Made by a program: the position numbers and the translations under genes. This document shows positions 1 through 7,446 of a DNA stretch of 29,662 nucleotides, piece after piece. Numbering within the stretch: position 1 is the stretch's first letter; each line of letters opens with the position of its first letter. The stretch is from Marine group II euryarchaeote REDSEA-S43_B8 (GTDB taxonomy: Archaea > Thermoplasmatota > Poseidoniia > Poseidoniales > Thalassarchaeaceae): positions 6,573 through 36,234 of the forward strand of contig LUSA01000056.1 in NCBI GenBank assembly GCA_001629235.1. The letters are read 5' to 3'. The notes under the pieces were generated by a model, which did no database searches, was not told the origin of the DNA, and was given only the letters and a program-made list of their open reading frames with translations.

Positions 1-613
1 AGATTATCTCGGGGATGACGTACGGGCTTCTCATGAACATCCTCCCTCTCTGTTGGCCTAGAATGACGAAGTCGGAGAGTCCCGCGGCAAGTGCGCTAGT
101 TCCTGAAACAGTTCCCAGGACAATGGATAGGATCGGGACCTTTCCGGAGCAGGATACTAGTAGGTCCAGCATCTCACCGTTGGGGCCTAGTGATGTTACT
201 CCCTCGTGAGGGCGCTGTCCGTCGCCATCCCATATTCCGATAACCGGTAGTCGCCCCTTTTCTGCGAGTTCAAGAATCTTACAAATCTTCCTTGCATGCA
301 TCTCCCCCATGGTCCCTGAGAATACTGCGAAGTCCTGCGAGAAGCATACCACCCTTCTCCCGTCCAGCATGCCATGTCCAGCCACTACTCCGTCCCCAAG
401 TGGTTCGTGCAGATGCATGCCATGGTCTCCAGACCTGTGCTTAACGAACGCGTCTACCTCAACGAAACTTCCATCGTCGAGTAGGCCCAAGATCCTCTCT
501 CTAGCGGTTCTGGAGCCAGCTTCCCTGATCTCCCTGATTACTGCCCTGTCTCCGGGAGATTTTGCGTCATGTCTGATCGCATCAAGATCTTCGCTAGGTC
601 TGGACCCCGCCAT
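1..613 (-). CDS. Acyl-CoA carboxylase carboxyltransferase (beta) subunit, partial, runs off left edge
   Basis: The minus-strand frame opens at ATG 613 (alternative ATG at 640) and stays open to base 1, giving about 204 N-terminal residues. It shows the opening pattern of biotin-dependent carboxyltransferases such as propionyl-CoA carboxylase beta: a TARERI stretch, then DDGSFVEVD, then GDGVVAGHG, then FSQDFAVFSGTMGEMHARK. Known family members move the carboxyl group from carboxybiotin to an acyl-CoA. The usual DSGGARIQEG oxyanion-hole motif is altered here to a sequence containing DGDGQRPHEG, and the second glycine-rich loop reads GTVSGTSALA instead of the usual GPCAGGA type. The substrate is therefore uncertain. 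The gene starts 14-41 nt after gatD on the same strand, so the two are probably cotranscribed. No strong ribosome binding site is visible at either start. The family call is firm; the propionyl-CoA assignment is not. Confidence 0.8.
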   Translation of the reverse strand, partial: MAGSRPSEDLDAIRHDAKSPGDRAVIREIREAGSRTARERILGLLDDGSFVEVDAFVKHRSGDHGMHLHEPLGDGVVAGHGMLDGRRVVCFSQDFAVFSGTMGEMHARKICKILELAEKGRLPVIGIWDGDGQRPHEGVTSLGPNGEMLDLLVSCSGKVPILSIVLGTVSGTSALAAGLSDFVILGQQRGRMFMRSPYVIPEII

Positions 614-654
614 GATGAGTCCAAGTGCAAGTCGGTTCATCAGCAAACCGGACG

Positions 655-1995
655 TCAAGACCTCGAGAAAGCTGGATTTTCTCCTACTAAATCCATCCCC
701 CACCCTTCTTCGACTGACTCCCTCCCTCCCACAGATAGTAGGTGGTGTAGCTTTACCAGAGCAGAGCCCGGTGGGCAAAGAGAGCCGTGCCCGATGATCC
801 CCATCTCTTTCTGGTCTCTTCCCTTAGAGTACACGTTCATATTCACAGGCCCATGAATAGTATTAGTCACCATCACTACGACTCCTCCCTCAGAGATGTG
901 ATCCTCAAGCATCACCCTTAGTCTGGTATTCTCCAGACTGTCTTCTTCGGGATCGGATATGGGCAGGTGCCCCAAACCAGTTCCATGGAAAAGCAGAGCA
1001 TCGAAGCCAGCGTCTATGGCTCCCTGGACCTGATCGGGATGTAGGTGCGGGTCTGAGATGAATTGTGCAATACGAACGGACTCATCGAACTGCTTCGGAG
1101 CGATCGCCTCCACCCTAGCGTCATGCGCCTCTGGCGAGTAATCTATGGATACGCCATCTCCGCCTATATCTACGAATGCGAGAGCCTCCTGGTTGATTGG
1201 CTTGAATGCGTCCCTTCGTGAGGAGTGGTACTTCCTACAAGCACATCCCGGAAGTACAGCGCACCTACCGTCCGAGGAGCTCGCATGTACAATCACCACA
1301 GACGAGTCGCGGTATCCAGAAGGAGCTGGACCATGCGCTGCCCAATGTACCGAGGCGATTAGATTCTCAGTCGCATCTGAAGAGCCTCTATCTGGAGATC
1401 TTTGCGACCCTGTCAGGACGATTCTACCCGGTGGCCTGCCTCCTTGACCGGCCCACCCGTATGACATGGCTGCTGAGGAAATGTGCAGGGTATCTGTTCC
1501 ATGGGTGATGACGCAACCAACCGCTCCCTCGGCAAAAGCCTCCTCGGTAGCTTTCAGCATCCTGTTCCAGTGCCTTGGTCTAAGATCGTCTGACCACATG
1601 TTTCCAAGCTTGACTGCTCGTATCCTAGCTATCTTTCGAAGTTCGGGCACGGCATCCAGTAACTCGTGTGGGTCGAATCTTGCAGTGACCGCACCTGTGG
1701 CGTAGTCTACCTTGCTGGCTATGGTCCCACCTGTGTGTATCAGATGGACAAGTGGCAGAGCCTCGTCCTGTGGTTCGATTTCGACGGCGTCTTCCTCTAT
1801 GTGAGGCATATCTTCCAGGACTTCGAATGAGTCAACGTATGACTCAGGGAATGAAACGTTGTACCCGTTTTGTAGTTTCATTGTGATTAGTTTAGGCCCG
1901 GAACTAGGTAGGGCCACTCCACTATGCTCCACCTTTCCGGACCAGGTCTTGACCACCAGCCTCACCGGGACTCCGGGCTTTGGCCAACCCTCCAT
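655..1995 (-). CDS. gatD: Glutamyl-tRNA(Gln) amidotransferase subunit D (asparaginase-like)
   Basis: GatD is the archaeal glutaminase that supplies ammonia to GatE, which converts Glu-tRNA(Gln) to Gln-tRNA(Gln). An N-terminal beta domain (around GYNVSF) precedes a type I asparaginase-like domain. Catalytic signatures are visible: HTGGTIAS, then HGTDTLH with the second Thr-Asp pair, and the Lys in RKYHSSRRDAF. The C-terminus (VGGRESVEEGWGMDL...) fits the family. The frame is open back to 2097, but that extension runs into the tRNA at 2048-2176, so the long start is rejected. ATG 1995 or ATG 2022 are the realistic starts; neither has a clear Shine-Dalgarno. The gene lies directly downstream of the tRNA and could be read with it. 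The partner gatE is not in this window, whereas gatD and gatE are often adjacent in archaea. Confidence 0.93.
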   Translation of the reverse strand: MEGWPKPGVPVRLVVKTWSGKVEHSGVALPSSGPKLITMKLQNGYNVSFPESYVDSFEVLEDMPHIEEDAVEIEPQDEALPLVHLIHTGGTIASKVDYATGAVTARFDPHELLDAVPELRKIARIRAVKLGNMWSDDLRPRHWNRMLKATEEAFAEGAVGCVITHGTDTLHISSAAMSYGWAGQGGRPPGRIVLTGSQRSPDRGSSDATENLIASVHWAAHGPAPSGYRDSSVVIVHASSSDGRCAVLPGCACRKYHSSRRDAFKPINQEALAFVDIGGDGVSIDYSPEAHDARVEAIAPKQFDESVRIAQFISDPHLHPDQVQGAIDAGFDALLFHGTGLGHLPISDPEEDSLENTRLRVMLEDHISEGGVVVMVTNTIHGPVNMNVYSKGRDQKEMGIIGHGSLCPPGSALVKLHHLLSVGGRESVEEGWGMDLVGENPAFSRS

Positions 1996-2047
1996 GCAAG
2001 TGGGCAGAGCGCCTCGGCCCATCAATGGCTCGCTTCCAGTTTGGTAT

Positions 2048-2176
2048 TGGTGCCGGGAGCGGGACTTGAACCCGCGACCTTCGGATGACTCAGGCATCTC
2101 GAAGGGGGCCTACGGCGTGAACGTGCCTTTCGGCTGCCCTATGAGTCCGACGCGCTACCAACTACGCCACCCCGGC
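2048..2176 (-). tRNA. tRNA-Met (CAT, elongator) with intron and encoded CCA
   Basis: The minus strand folds as a tRNA. The acceptor GCCGGGG (2170-2176) pairs with TCCCGGC, with one G-U at the last pair. The anticodon stem is TCGGA/TCCGA, the T arm is GCGGGTTCAAGTCCCGC, the discriminator is A, and CCA is encoded at 2048-2050. The anticodon CAT lies at 2141-2143. A 53-nt intron (2087-2139) interrupts the anticodon loop after position 37, the canonical archaeal site. The GGGCA at its 5' end can pair with TGCCT near its 3' end, as expected for the bulge-helix-bulge recognised by the splicing endonuclease. CAT is also used by initiator and Ile2 tRNAs. The acceptor begins G-C rather than A-U, and the loop fits the elongator form. 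gatD follows about 50 nt downstream. Confidence 0.93.
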
Positions 2177-2284
2177 ATAGGAATAGGGCGAGCGAAGAGC
2201 CCATTTGAGTATTGCCGGTGATTATCCCCCGACAATCGCTTCACACGTAGGGTTGATGTGTCGCCTTCCCTCGCCAGAATCATC

Positions 2285-3223
2285 ATGGTCGATGTCGATA
2301 CAGCCCTAAGGGCCAGCGCCTATTCAGGCAAGAAGGGCACTGGAGCCAAAGGAGGAGGCAAGAAGTCCTCAGCCCTTGAGCCATTCGACCCCTCCTCGCA
2401 TGCAGAGAAGGAGAAGGCAGATGCAGTCTCCATGTGGATAGTGATTTTCTTCGGACTCTCGGTTGCATTGTTGATGAGATTCTACATGATGCCTGGCATG
2501 AATGGGACGAAGCAGATACTGTGGCTTCTCCCTTTGCTGATGATTTCTCTAATTCGACCTATCCACCAAGCTTTCGTCCCATCAAGATTCTTCGAACTAT
2601 ACACAACCGGGAATTGGGTGAGGTCTTCGTTCCTGTATATTTTCACATGGCTCGCCCTGTCATTTGCACTGGTCAACCCTCCTCTGGCGGATATCGCTGC
2701 ACCCCATCTTGCTGGAGCAATAGATATTGCAACTACCGAGGGAATATCAGACTCGGACTTGGATGGCTCTGTCTACGAGATTAGAATCTCCCAGGATTCT
2801 ATCCCGGTGTTGCTCGGTCTAGCAGTAAGAGATAACGTTGACGCGGAGAACTCAACCATGAATCTTACAATCCAGAAGGTAGGTCAAATGGAGTCGATCG
2901 TCAATGTCTCCGGTTTAGTATCAGAGATTGCCACAGACGGATCCAACGGACTATCTCCCTCTGATACTTTCGAATCTGTAGATGATGAAGAATGGGTAAG
3001 GGGGCTTCGAAAGAACTCACTTACAGGGGGTTACTTGGGGCCAAAGGTAGCCCCACACTCACAGGATATCTCCATGGCATGGGATCTTTGTCCCAGTGGG
3101 TGTGGTCCCGGGGATTATCTGATTCAAATCTCACTGACTGAGGTTAATGATATGGTTCCTTGGCAAGACGGAGAGAACACTTGGCAGAGGGAGTACACAC
3201 TCAGAATTTTGCAGTCATCCTAA
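2285..3223 (+). CDS. Unknown membrane protein with extracytoplasmic C-terminal domain
   Basis: This 312-residue protein is not recognised. Its N-terminus is basic and low in complexity (GKKGTGAKGGGKK), which suggests a cytoplasmic tail. Three hydrophobic segments follow: around WIVIFFGLSVALLM, ILWLLPLLMISLI, and SSFLYIFTWLALSFALV. The remaining roughly 170 residues are polar, rich in Asp/Ser/Asn, with potential N-glycosylation sites (NST, NLT, NVS) and a CPSGCGPGDY stretch whose two cysteines could pair outside the cell. ATG 2285 is preferred over the in-frame GTG at 2258, because it begins a plausible N-terminus. The gene is divergent from the tRNA/gatD unit and converges on rfcS, with a 4-nt overlap of the stop codons at 3220-3223. 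Function is unknown. Confidence 0.75.
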   Translation: MVDVDTALRASAYSGKKGTGAKGGGKKSSALEPFDPSSHAEKEKADAVSMWIVIFFGLSVALLMRFYMMPGMNGTKQILWLLPLLMISLIRPIHQAFVPSRFFELYTTGNWVRSSFLYIFTWLALSFALVNPPLADIAAPHLAGAIDIATTEGISDSDLDGSVYEIRISQDSIPVLLGLAVRDNVDAENSTMNLTIQKVGQMESIVNVSGLVSEIATDGSNGLSPSDTFESVDDEEWVRGLRKNSLTGGYLGPKVAPHSQDISMAWDLCPSGCGPGDYLIQISLTEVNDMVPWQDGENTWQREYTLRILQSS

Positions 3224-4176
3224 TTTCCGAGCATACTGCAGATTCTAGCTGCCATCGCATCTAGTTGAAGGGACTCTCCTCCCCCTTCTACCATTCTGAA
3301 GTCACATTCTGCCATAGCTTCAGTCACTTTGAGCTTCTGGGGTTCGTCTAGGAAGGTGACTTTACCTAGCTCTCTGTGAAGTTGGTTTACCAGGTCAGTT
3401 CCGGCAAGCCCAAAGCGATCTAGTATCTCCCTCATCCTCCTCCTAGCAGGCTGGAAACCATCTTCTTTGCAGGCAAGGAAGAATCCATGTAACTCCTCTG
3501 GTGGGGCGGTGGCTGTTGTTTCGTAAACGAGGTCACGAGTTACGTGGGGGTCTAGCGATGCAGCCACCTGTAGGGAGGTAATCGCCTTCCTTAGATCACC
3601 CAGGCAAACATCAGCAATCGCTCTTGCAGCCTCTTCCTCCAGCTCAACCCCTTCGCTATTAGCTACTTCCATGACCTTCTCCAGAACCTTCTCGCTATCT
3701 AGAGGTCTGAATCTGAAGACTGCGCATCGGGATTGTATCGCCTCCACGATTTTCGAAGAGTAGTTACAGGAAAGTATGAACCTACACGTCTCCGCAAACT
3801 GCTCCATTATTCTCCTCAGGGCACCCTGGGCGTCAGAGGTCAGAGCGTCGGCCTCATCGAGAAAAATTACCTTGAACGAAGTCCCTGGCATGGGTGCGGT
3901 TCGGGCGAATTGCTTGACCTTGGTACGTATCGATTCCAACTTCCTCTCATCACTGGCATTCATCTCCAGAAGGTTGTTCCTGAACCCGTCGCCGAATACA
4001 TCTCTTGTCAGTGCCAGAGCAGCGGTCGTCTTTCCTGTTCCAGGTGGTCCAGCGAACATTAGGTGAGGGAATGTTTTGGATTCCGAGTAAGCGCTCAGCC
4101 TATCCACAACTGCCCTCTGTCCCTTCATCTCGCTGACAGAACGCGGTCTGTGCCTCTCAACCCACAACTCACTCAT
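3220..4176 (-). CDS. rfcS: Replication factor C small subunit (clamp loader ATPase)
   Basis: This 318-residue AAA+ ATPase loads the PCNA sliding clamp during replication and repair. It begins with the typical WVERHRPRSVSEMKGQ (RFC box II region). Walker A GPPGTGKT lies at residues 43-50, FLDEAD (Walker B) at about 105-110, and the sensor/arginine-finger SRC motif at 149-151 (QSRCAVFRF). The length matches archaeal small subunits, and no intein interrupts it, although inteins are common in archaeal rfcS. The large subunit is not in this window. It is the last gene of a minus-strand run permease-panB-rfcS, 59 nt after panB. That gap holds two short hairpins. The stop region overlaps the convergent membrane-protein gene by 4 nt. 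Confidence 0.96.
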   Translation of the reverse strand: MSELWVERHRPRSVSEMKGQRAVVDRLSAYSESKTFPHLMFAGPPGTGKTTAALALTRDVFGDGFRNNLLEMNASDERKLESIRTKVKQFARTAPMPGTSFKVIFLDEADALTSDAQGALRRIMEQFAETCRFILSCNYSSKIVEAIQSRCAVFRFRPLDSEKVLEKVMEVANSEGVELEEEAARAIADVCLGDLRKAITSLQVAASLDPHVTRDLVYETTATAPPEELHGFFLACKEDGFQPARRRMREILDRFGLAGTDLVNQLHRELGKVTFLDEPQKLKVTEAMAECDFRMVEGGGESLQLDAMAARICSMLGN

Positions 4177-4191
4177 GATGACCTAACTCGA

Positions 4192-4225
4192 CCCGTTGGC
4201 GGGCGTCCTTGAAGGTTGGGGACGC
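4192..4225. repeat. Two short hairpins between panB and rfcS
   Basis: The 59-nt gap between panB and rfcS (both minus strand) holds two perfect inverted repeats. GCGTCC (4203-4208) pairs with GGACGC (4220-4225) across an 11-nt loop, and CCCG (4192-4195) pairs with CGGG (4200-4203) across TTGG. They overlap at base 4203, so they are alternatives or need a small adjustment to coexist. No T-run follows on the minus strand, so a simple terminator is doubtful. They could affect the 3' end of panB mRNA or the leader of rfcS. Confidence 0.35.
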
Positions 4226-4235
4226 AAATCCAGAA

Positions 4236-5048
4236 TCAGTAACTCTCTTCTTGTGCGGGGAAGGAACCTCCCCTGACATCATCGATGTAATCCCTAACGG
4301 CCTTGTCAACTGCGCCGCCCACGTCAGAGTAGCGTCTTAGGAACCTAGGTGAGAAATCCTTGGTAATCCCAAGCATGTCGTGAAGCACTAGTACTTGTCC
4401 ATCGCAGTGGGGTCCGGCACCAATCCCGATGGTGGGGATATCGAGGGATTCACTGACCTTCTTTGCTAAGTCCGCAGGAATCTTCTCGAAGACCACCGAG
4501 AAGCAACCTGCCTCCTGGAGGGCCATCGCATCTTCCATCAACTTGTTCGCCTCGGACTCCTCCTTCGCTCTGACTGAGTAAGTTCCGAACTTGTAAATCG
4601 ACTGGGGAGTCAGGCCGAGATGCCCCATTACCGGGATCCCTGCAGTTAGGATCCTTTTCACGGAGTCTACTATTTCCTTGCCGCCCTCGATTTTTACTGC
4701 ATGGCCACCGGACTCCTTCATTATTCTGATAGCGCTCTTCAGTGCAAGCTTCGAATCGCCTTGATAGCTGCCGAATGGCATGTCCACAACTACCAAGGCC
4801 CTGTCCACAGCATTCACGACACACTGTGCGTGGTAGATCATGTGTTCCAGTGTTATGGGGACCGTAGTATCATTCCCTGCCATCACGTTTGAAGCAGAGT
4901 CGCCTACGAGTATCACGTCCACTCCGGCTCCGTCAACAAGCCTTGCTAGGGAATAGTCGTAGGCGGTGAGCATTGCTATTTTCTCATTCGAGCGCTTCAT
5001 TTCTTGCAATATGTGCGTAGTCACCTTCTTCGCTCTGCTGGAAACCAC
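4236..5048 (-). CDS. panB: 3-methyl-2-oxobutanoate hydroxymethyltransferase (ketopantoate synthesis)
   Basis: PanB transfers a hydroxymethyl group from 5,10-methylene-tetrahydrofolate (or the archaeal pterin equivalent) to 2-oxoisovalerate, giving ketopantoate for coenzyme A synthesis. Family signatures are clear: KVTTHILQEMK at the start, IAMLTAYDYS, VILVGDSASNV, TLEHMIYHAQCV, DMPFGSYQ, VKIEGG, PVMGHLGLTPQ and IGIGAG. The usual length is about 265-280 residues, and this one has 270 from GTG 5048. I prefer that GTG because GGTGAG sits just upstream (ctacagGGTGAGcaaGTG) and the family N-terminus aligns there; a TTG at 5090 would add 14 residues. It is 58 nt downstream of the permease gene on the same strand and likely shares its transcript. 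No panE, panC or pantoate kinase is nearby. Confidence 0.95.
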   Translation of the reverse strand: MVSSRAKKVTTHILQEMKRSNEKIAMLTAYDYSLARLVDGAGVDVILVGDSASNVMAGNDTTVPITLEHMIYHAQCVVNAVDRALVVVDMPFGSYQGDSKLALKSAIRIMKESGGHAVKIEGGKEIVDSVKRILTAGIPVMGHLGLTPQSIYKFGTYSVRAKEESEANKLMEDAMALQEAGCFSVVFEKIPADLAKKVSESLDIPTIGIGAGPHCDGQVLVLHDMLGITKDFSPRFLRRYSDVGGAVDKAVRDYIDDVRGGSFPAQEESY

Positions 5049-5106
5049 TTGCTCACCCTGTAGTACCCCTAGTACGGTTGCTGACTTCAAACATACGCAC
5101 GAAGTT

Positions 5107-6837
5107 TCAGCCCTCTGGCTCTATCTCACGAGCAACCTCAAGAAACTCCTCGATGCTAATCAGCCCGTCTTTGTCAGTGTCTCCTTTACCGAAAACATCT
5201 CCGATCAATTGGTCTCCTCGGCGATTTCTGGTTTTCGAGAGAACTATGGCATCGTCGGGAATGTTGGGTCCTCCTCCCTCGATGTATCCTAGAGACTTGA
5301 AAGCGCTGACGAATTGGTCTAGATCCAACTGCCCATCTCCCTCTGCATCGGCTTCGTAGAATGCAGCGAAAAGCCTGCGCCTCTCGGCTTCGTCTGCGTC
5401 CGTTATCATCAGCTTTGCAGTTTTCCACGGGGTAATCTGGACCTCCACCCTGCTCTCTCCGTAGCCCTTGTAGATGATTAATCCAAGAACAATTGCTACC
5501 GAGGCTCCGACTAGAGACTTCGTCCCCATCAGGTAAAGCAAACCCCCCCCTCCGAAGATTCCGAACAACTGTACTGCAGGGTAAAGTGGCCAAGGCGTCT
5601 TCCACTGGGGGTCGTACCATGTGTGAGAATCGGCTGAGGTCCTAAGAACAATCACACACCCATTGATTAGCATGAAGATCATTATTTTGAATCCTGATGC
5701 GAGTTCCGCGACGTCATGAACAGGTAGGAAGGTTATCGCCAGGCCCATCGCTAAGCCTGTCCCAATTATCGCCCAATGTGGGGTCCCAAATCTCTGATGG
5801 ACGCTCTCAAGGAAGGGGGGCAACAGATTGTCTCTGGACATAGCAAATGGGAACCTCGAAGAAGCTAGAATTCCCGCTAGAGCCATAGAAGTCATTGTCA
5901 CAACAGCAAGAATCGCAGCGATCTTCCCAACCATCTCCCCACCTACTGCCTCAGCGAAGATGTACACGGGGTCCTCGCTAGCACCGTGTTCGCCGTGCAT
6001 GTAGTCTGAGGGTGCAACTGCAGCAGCCATTACCAAAGTGACAGTTACGTACAGCAGACAACTGAATAGTAGAGACAGAAGTATTCCATGGGGGAGGTTC
6101 CTTTCTGGATCCTTGATCTCGCCACCCACAGCAGCTATCTTGGTCACGCCAGCGTATGAAACAAACACGAATGCGGATGTAGCCGCAACATCCTCCCAGC
6201 TCCCAAAAGAATCCTTTGAAGAAACGGCACTCCAATCCAGATCGTGAAATGCTAATGCATAAGCGCACAGGGCAAATAGGTAAGCAGCGGAAAACATTAC
6301 TATGGGAATCTGGATCTTCTTGATCCTCTTCACTCCTAGGATGTTTATCCCAACAATTATTCCTAGGAGTAGAATTGCTGCAGCCTCGATGTCAATGTCC
6401 ATTCCCAGCAAGTCCTCAATTACCCAAAGGTAAGCTTTGAATCCGATTAGTGCGAATGCAGACTTTAGCATGAAATTGGCCCATAGGCCTAGACCGGCTA
6501 TAGTTCCGACTAGAGGCCCGAAGGTCTTCTGGACGTAAACGTACGAGCCACCAGAGGTCGGCATAGCCGTTGAGAGCTCTGACTTTGACACAGCACCAGG
6601 AATCACAAGAACAGCAGCAACTAGGTACGCCAGCCAGATTCCTCCGAGTGGGTTCTCCCCTCCTCCAAGTTCTAGCATGGCGAGGGCAGGAAGTACGAAT
6701 AGGCCAGACCCTATCATTGCCGATAGAGAGATAATTATCACCGAAAATAGCCCTAACTTCCTTTCAAGACCGTCAGAGTCCGTATCCTTCGGAGTCAACA
6801 CTATTCCTACTAGGTCCTCTGGACCGTAGTGACGCAT
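5107..6837 (-). CDS. APC-family amino-acid permease with C-terminal EF-hand pair
   Basis: This is a 576-residue integral membrane protein. The N-terminal part has about 12 hydrophobic segments and the hallmarks of amino acid-polyamine-organocation (APC) permeases: SAMIGSGLFVLPA in the first helix, SELSTAMPTSGGSYVYVQKTFG, and GVTKIAAVGGEIKDPERNLP. From about residue 477 the protein becomes soluble and carries two EF-hand-like loops. Loop 1 is at 497-508 (DAEGDGQLDLDQ, with Gln at position 12 instead of Glu). Loop 2 is at 553-564 (DTDKDGLISIEE, a canonical calcium loop). The substrate is probably an amino acid, not further specified. A calcium-sensing cytoplasmic domain on a transporter is unusual in archaea. 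Genes upstream and downstream are divergent slyD and codirectional panB. The ATG at 6837 begins a natural N-terminus. Confidence 0.9.
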   Translation of the reverse strand: MRHYGPEDLVGIVLTPKDTDSDGLERKLGLFSVIIISLSAMIGSGLFVLPALAMLELGGGENPLGGIWLAYLVAAVLVIPGAVSKSELSTAMPTSGGSYVYVQKTFGPLVGTIAGLGLWANFMLKSAFALIGFKAYLWVIEDLLGMDIDIEAAAILLLGIIVGINILGVKRIKKIQIPIVMFSAAYLFALCAYALAFHDLDWSAVSSKDSFGSWEDVAATSAFVFVSYAGVTKIAAVGGEIKDPERNLPHGILLSLLFSCLLYVTVTLVMAAAVAPSDYMHGEHGASEDPVYIFAEAVGGEMVGKIAAILAVVTMTSMALAGILASSRFPFAMSRDNLLPPFLESVHQRFGTPHWAIIGTGLAMGLAITFLPVHDVAELASGFKIMIFMLINGCVIVLRTSADSHTWYDPQWKTPWPLYPAVQLFGIFGGGGLLYLMGTKSLVGASVAIVLGLIIYKGYGESRVEVQITPWKTAKLMITDADEAERRRLFAAFYEADAEGDGQLDLDQFVSAFKSLGYIEGGGPNIPDDAIVLSKTRNRRGDQLIGDVFGKGDTDKDGLISIEEFLEVAREIEPEG

Positions 6838-6914
6838 GATTTGGGGGCCCCATCCTCCCCAGTTGAAGGTTCTGTATACCCAACGGTTAGATACTCACTC
6901 TTAGCCCAATACAC

Positions 6915-7403
6915 ATGACTGACACAATAGAGCATGGTACAATTGCATCCGTGCATTATACTGGGACCTTCGCAGAGGGGGGCGAATTCGATAGTAGCAG
7001 AGGGAAGGATCCTCTGGTCTTCATAGTCGGATACGGACAGATGATCACTGGTTTCGAGAGAGAAATGCTCGGGGCAAAGGTAGGAGAGAAGAGAGAGTTC
7101 ACCCTGGCGCCCGAAGACGCTTACGGGGAAAGAATCGAGGATGCTATTCAGAAGATTCAGAGGGAGAACTTTCCGGAGAATATGGAACTAGAAGTTGGGA
7201 TGGTCGTAGGGGCCCACAGTGATCAGGGCCCGATTCAATTCACTATACTGGAGATAGACGAAGAAATGGTTACTGCCGACTTCAATCACCAGATGGCAGG
7301 CAGAACCCTACGATTCGAGGTAGAAGTCGTAGACATCCGGGCAGCATCCGAAGAAGAACTGGCGCATGGTCACGTCCATGGTCCCGGTGGCACCAATCAC
7401 TGA
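6915..7403 (+). CDS. slyD: FKBP-type peptidyl-prolyl cis-trans isomerase, SlyD-like
   Basis: This 162-residue protein has the FKBP fold interrupted by an insert-in-flap domain. Visible signatures are ASVHYTGTFAEGGEFDSS, GYGQMITGFEREMLGAKVGE, PEDAYGE, then the flap region, and ADFNHQMAGRTLRFEVEVVDI closing the FKBP part. SlyD-type proteins isomerise prolyl bonds, act as chaperones and often bind nickel or zinc through a His-rich tail. Here the tail is short (AHGHVHGPGGTNH) but keeps three His in a loose cluster. ATG 6915 follows a short divergent promoter region (6838-6914) shared with the permease gene; ACAC precedes the ATG with no clear Shine-Dalgarno, so a leaderless transcript is possible. 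The stop codon at 7401-7403 is part of a 9-bp inverted repeat. Confidence 0.94.
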   Translation: MTDTIEHGTIASVHYTGTFAEGGEFDSSRGKDPLVFIVGYGQMITGFEREMLGAKVGEKREFTLAPEDAYGERIEDAIQKIQRENFPENMELEVGMVVGAHSDQGPIQFTILEIDEEMVTADFNHQMAGRTLRFEVEVVDIRAASEEELAHGHVHGPGGTNH

Positions 7404-7440
7404 ATTATTCAGAAGAGTTATTTCCCTCTCCAATAATTCA
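7401..7440. repeat. 9-bp inverted repeat between slyD and the PI-PLC-like gene
   Basis: TGAATTATT (7401-7409) and AATAATTCA (7432-7440) are perfect reverse complements separated by 22 nt. The left arm includes the slyD stop codon, and the right arm ends 6 nt before ATG 7447 of the lipoprotein gene. It could be an operator, an mRNA hairpin, or part of an AT-rich promoter (GTTATTT at 7418-7424 is about 25-29 nt before the ATG, where an archaeal TATA box would sit for a leaderless transcript). Confidence 0.45.
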
Positions 7441-7446
7441 ATCAGG

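Noticed and set aside
309..856. Open frames on the plus strand in the first kilobase
   Set aside because: They lie opposite the carboxyltransferase and gatD genes, whose family motifs are clear on the minus strand.
1996..2097. Longer gatD N-terminus reaching into the tRNA region
   Set aside because: It would code across the tRNA-Met 3' half, and the added residues do not resemble GatD. ATG 2022 or 1995 is enough.
3220..4176. Intein or split in rfcS
   Set aside because: The AAA+ domains run without interruption and at the usual length.
7366..7446. Start of the PI-PLC gene at 7366
   Set aside because: It overlaps slyD by 38 nt and puts about 27 residues ahead of a clean lipoprotein signal. 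ATG 7447 is better.
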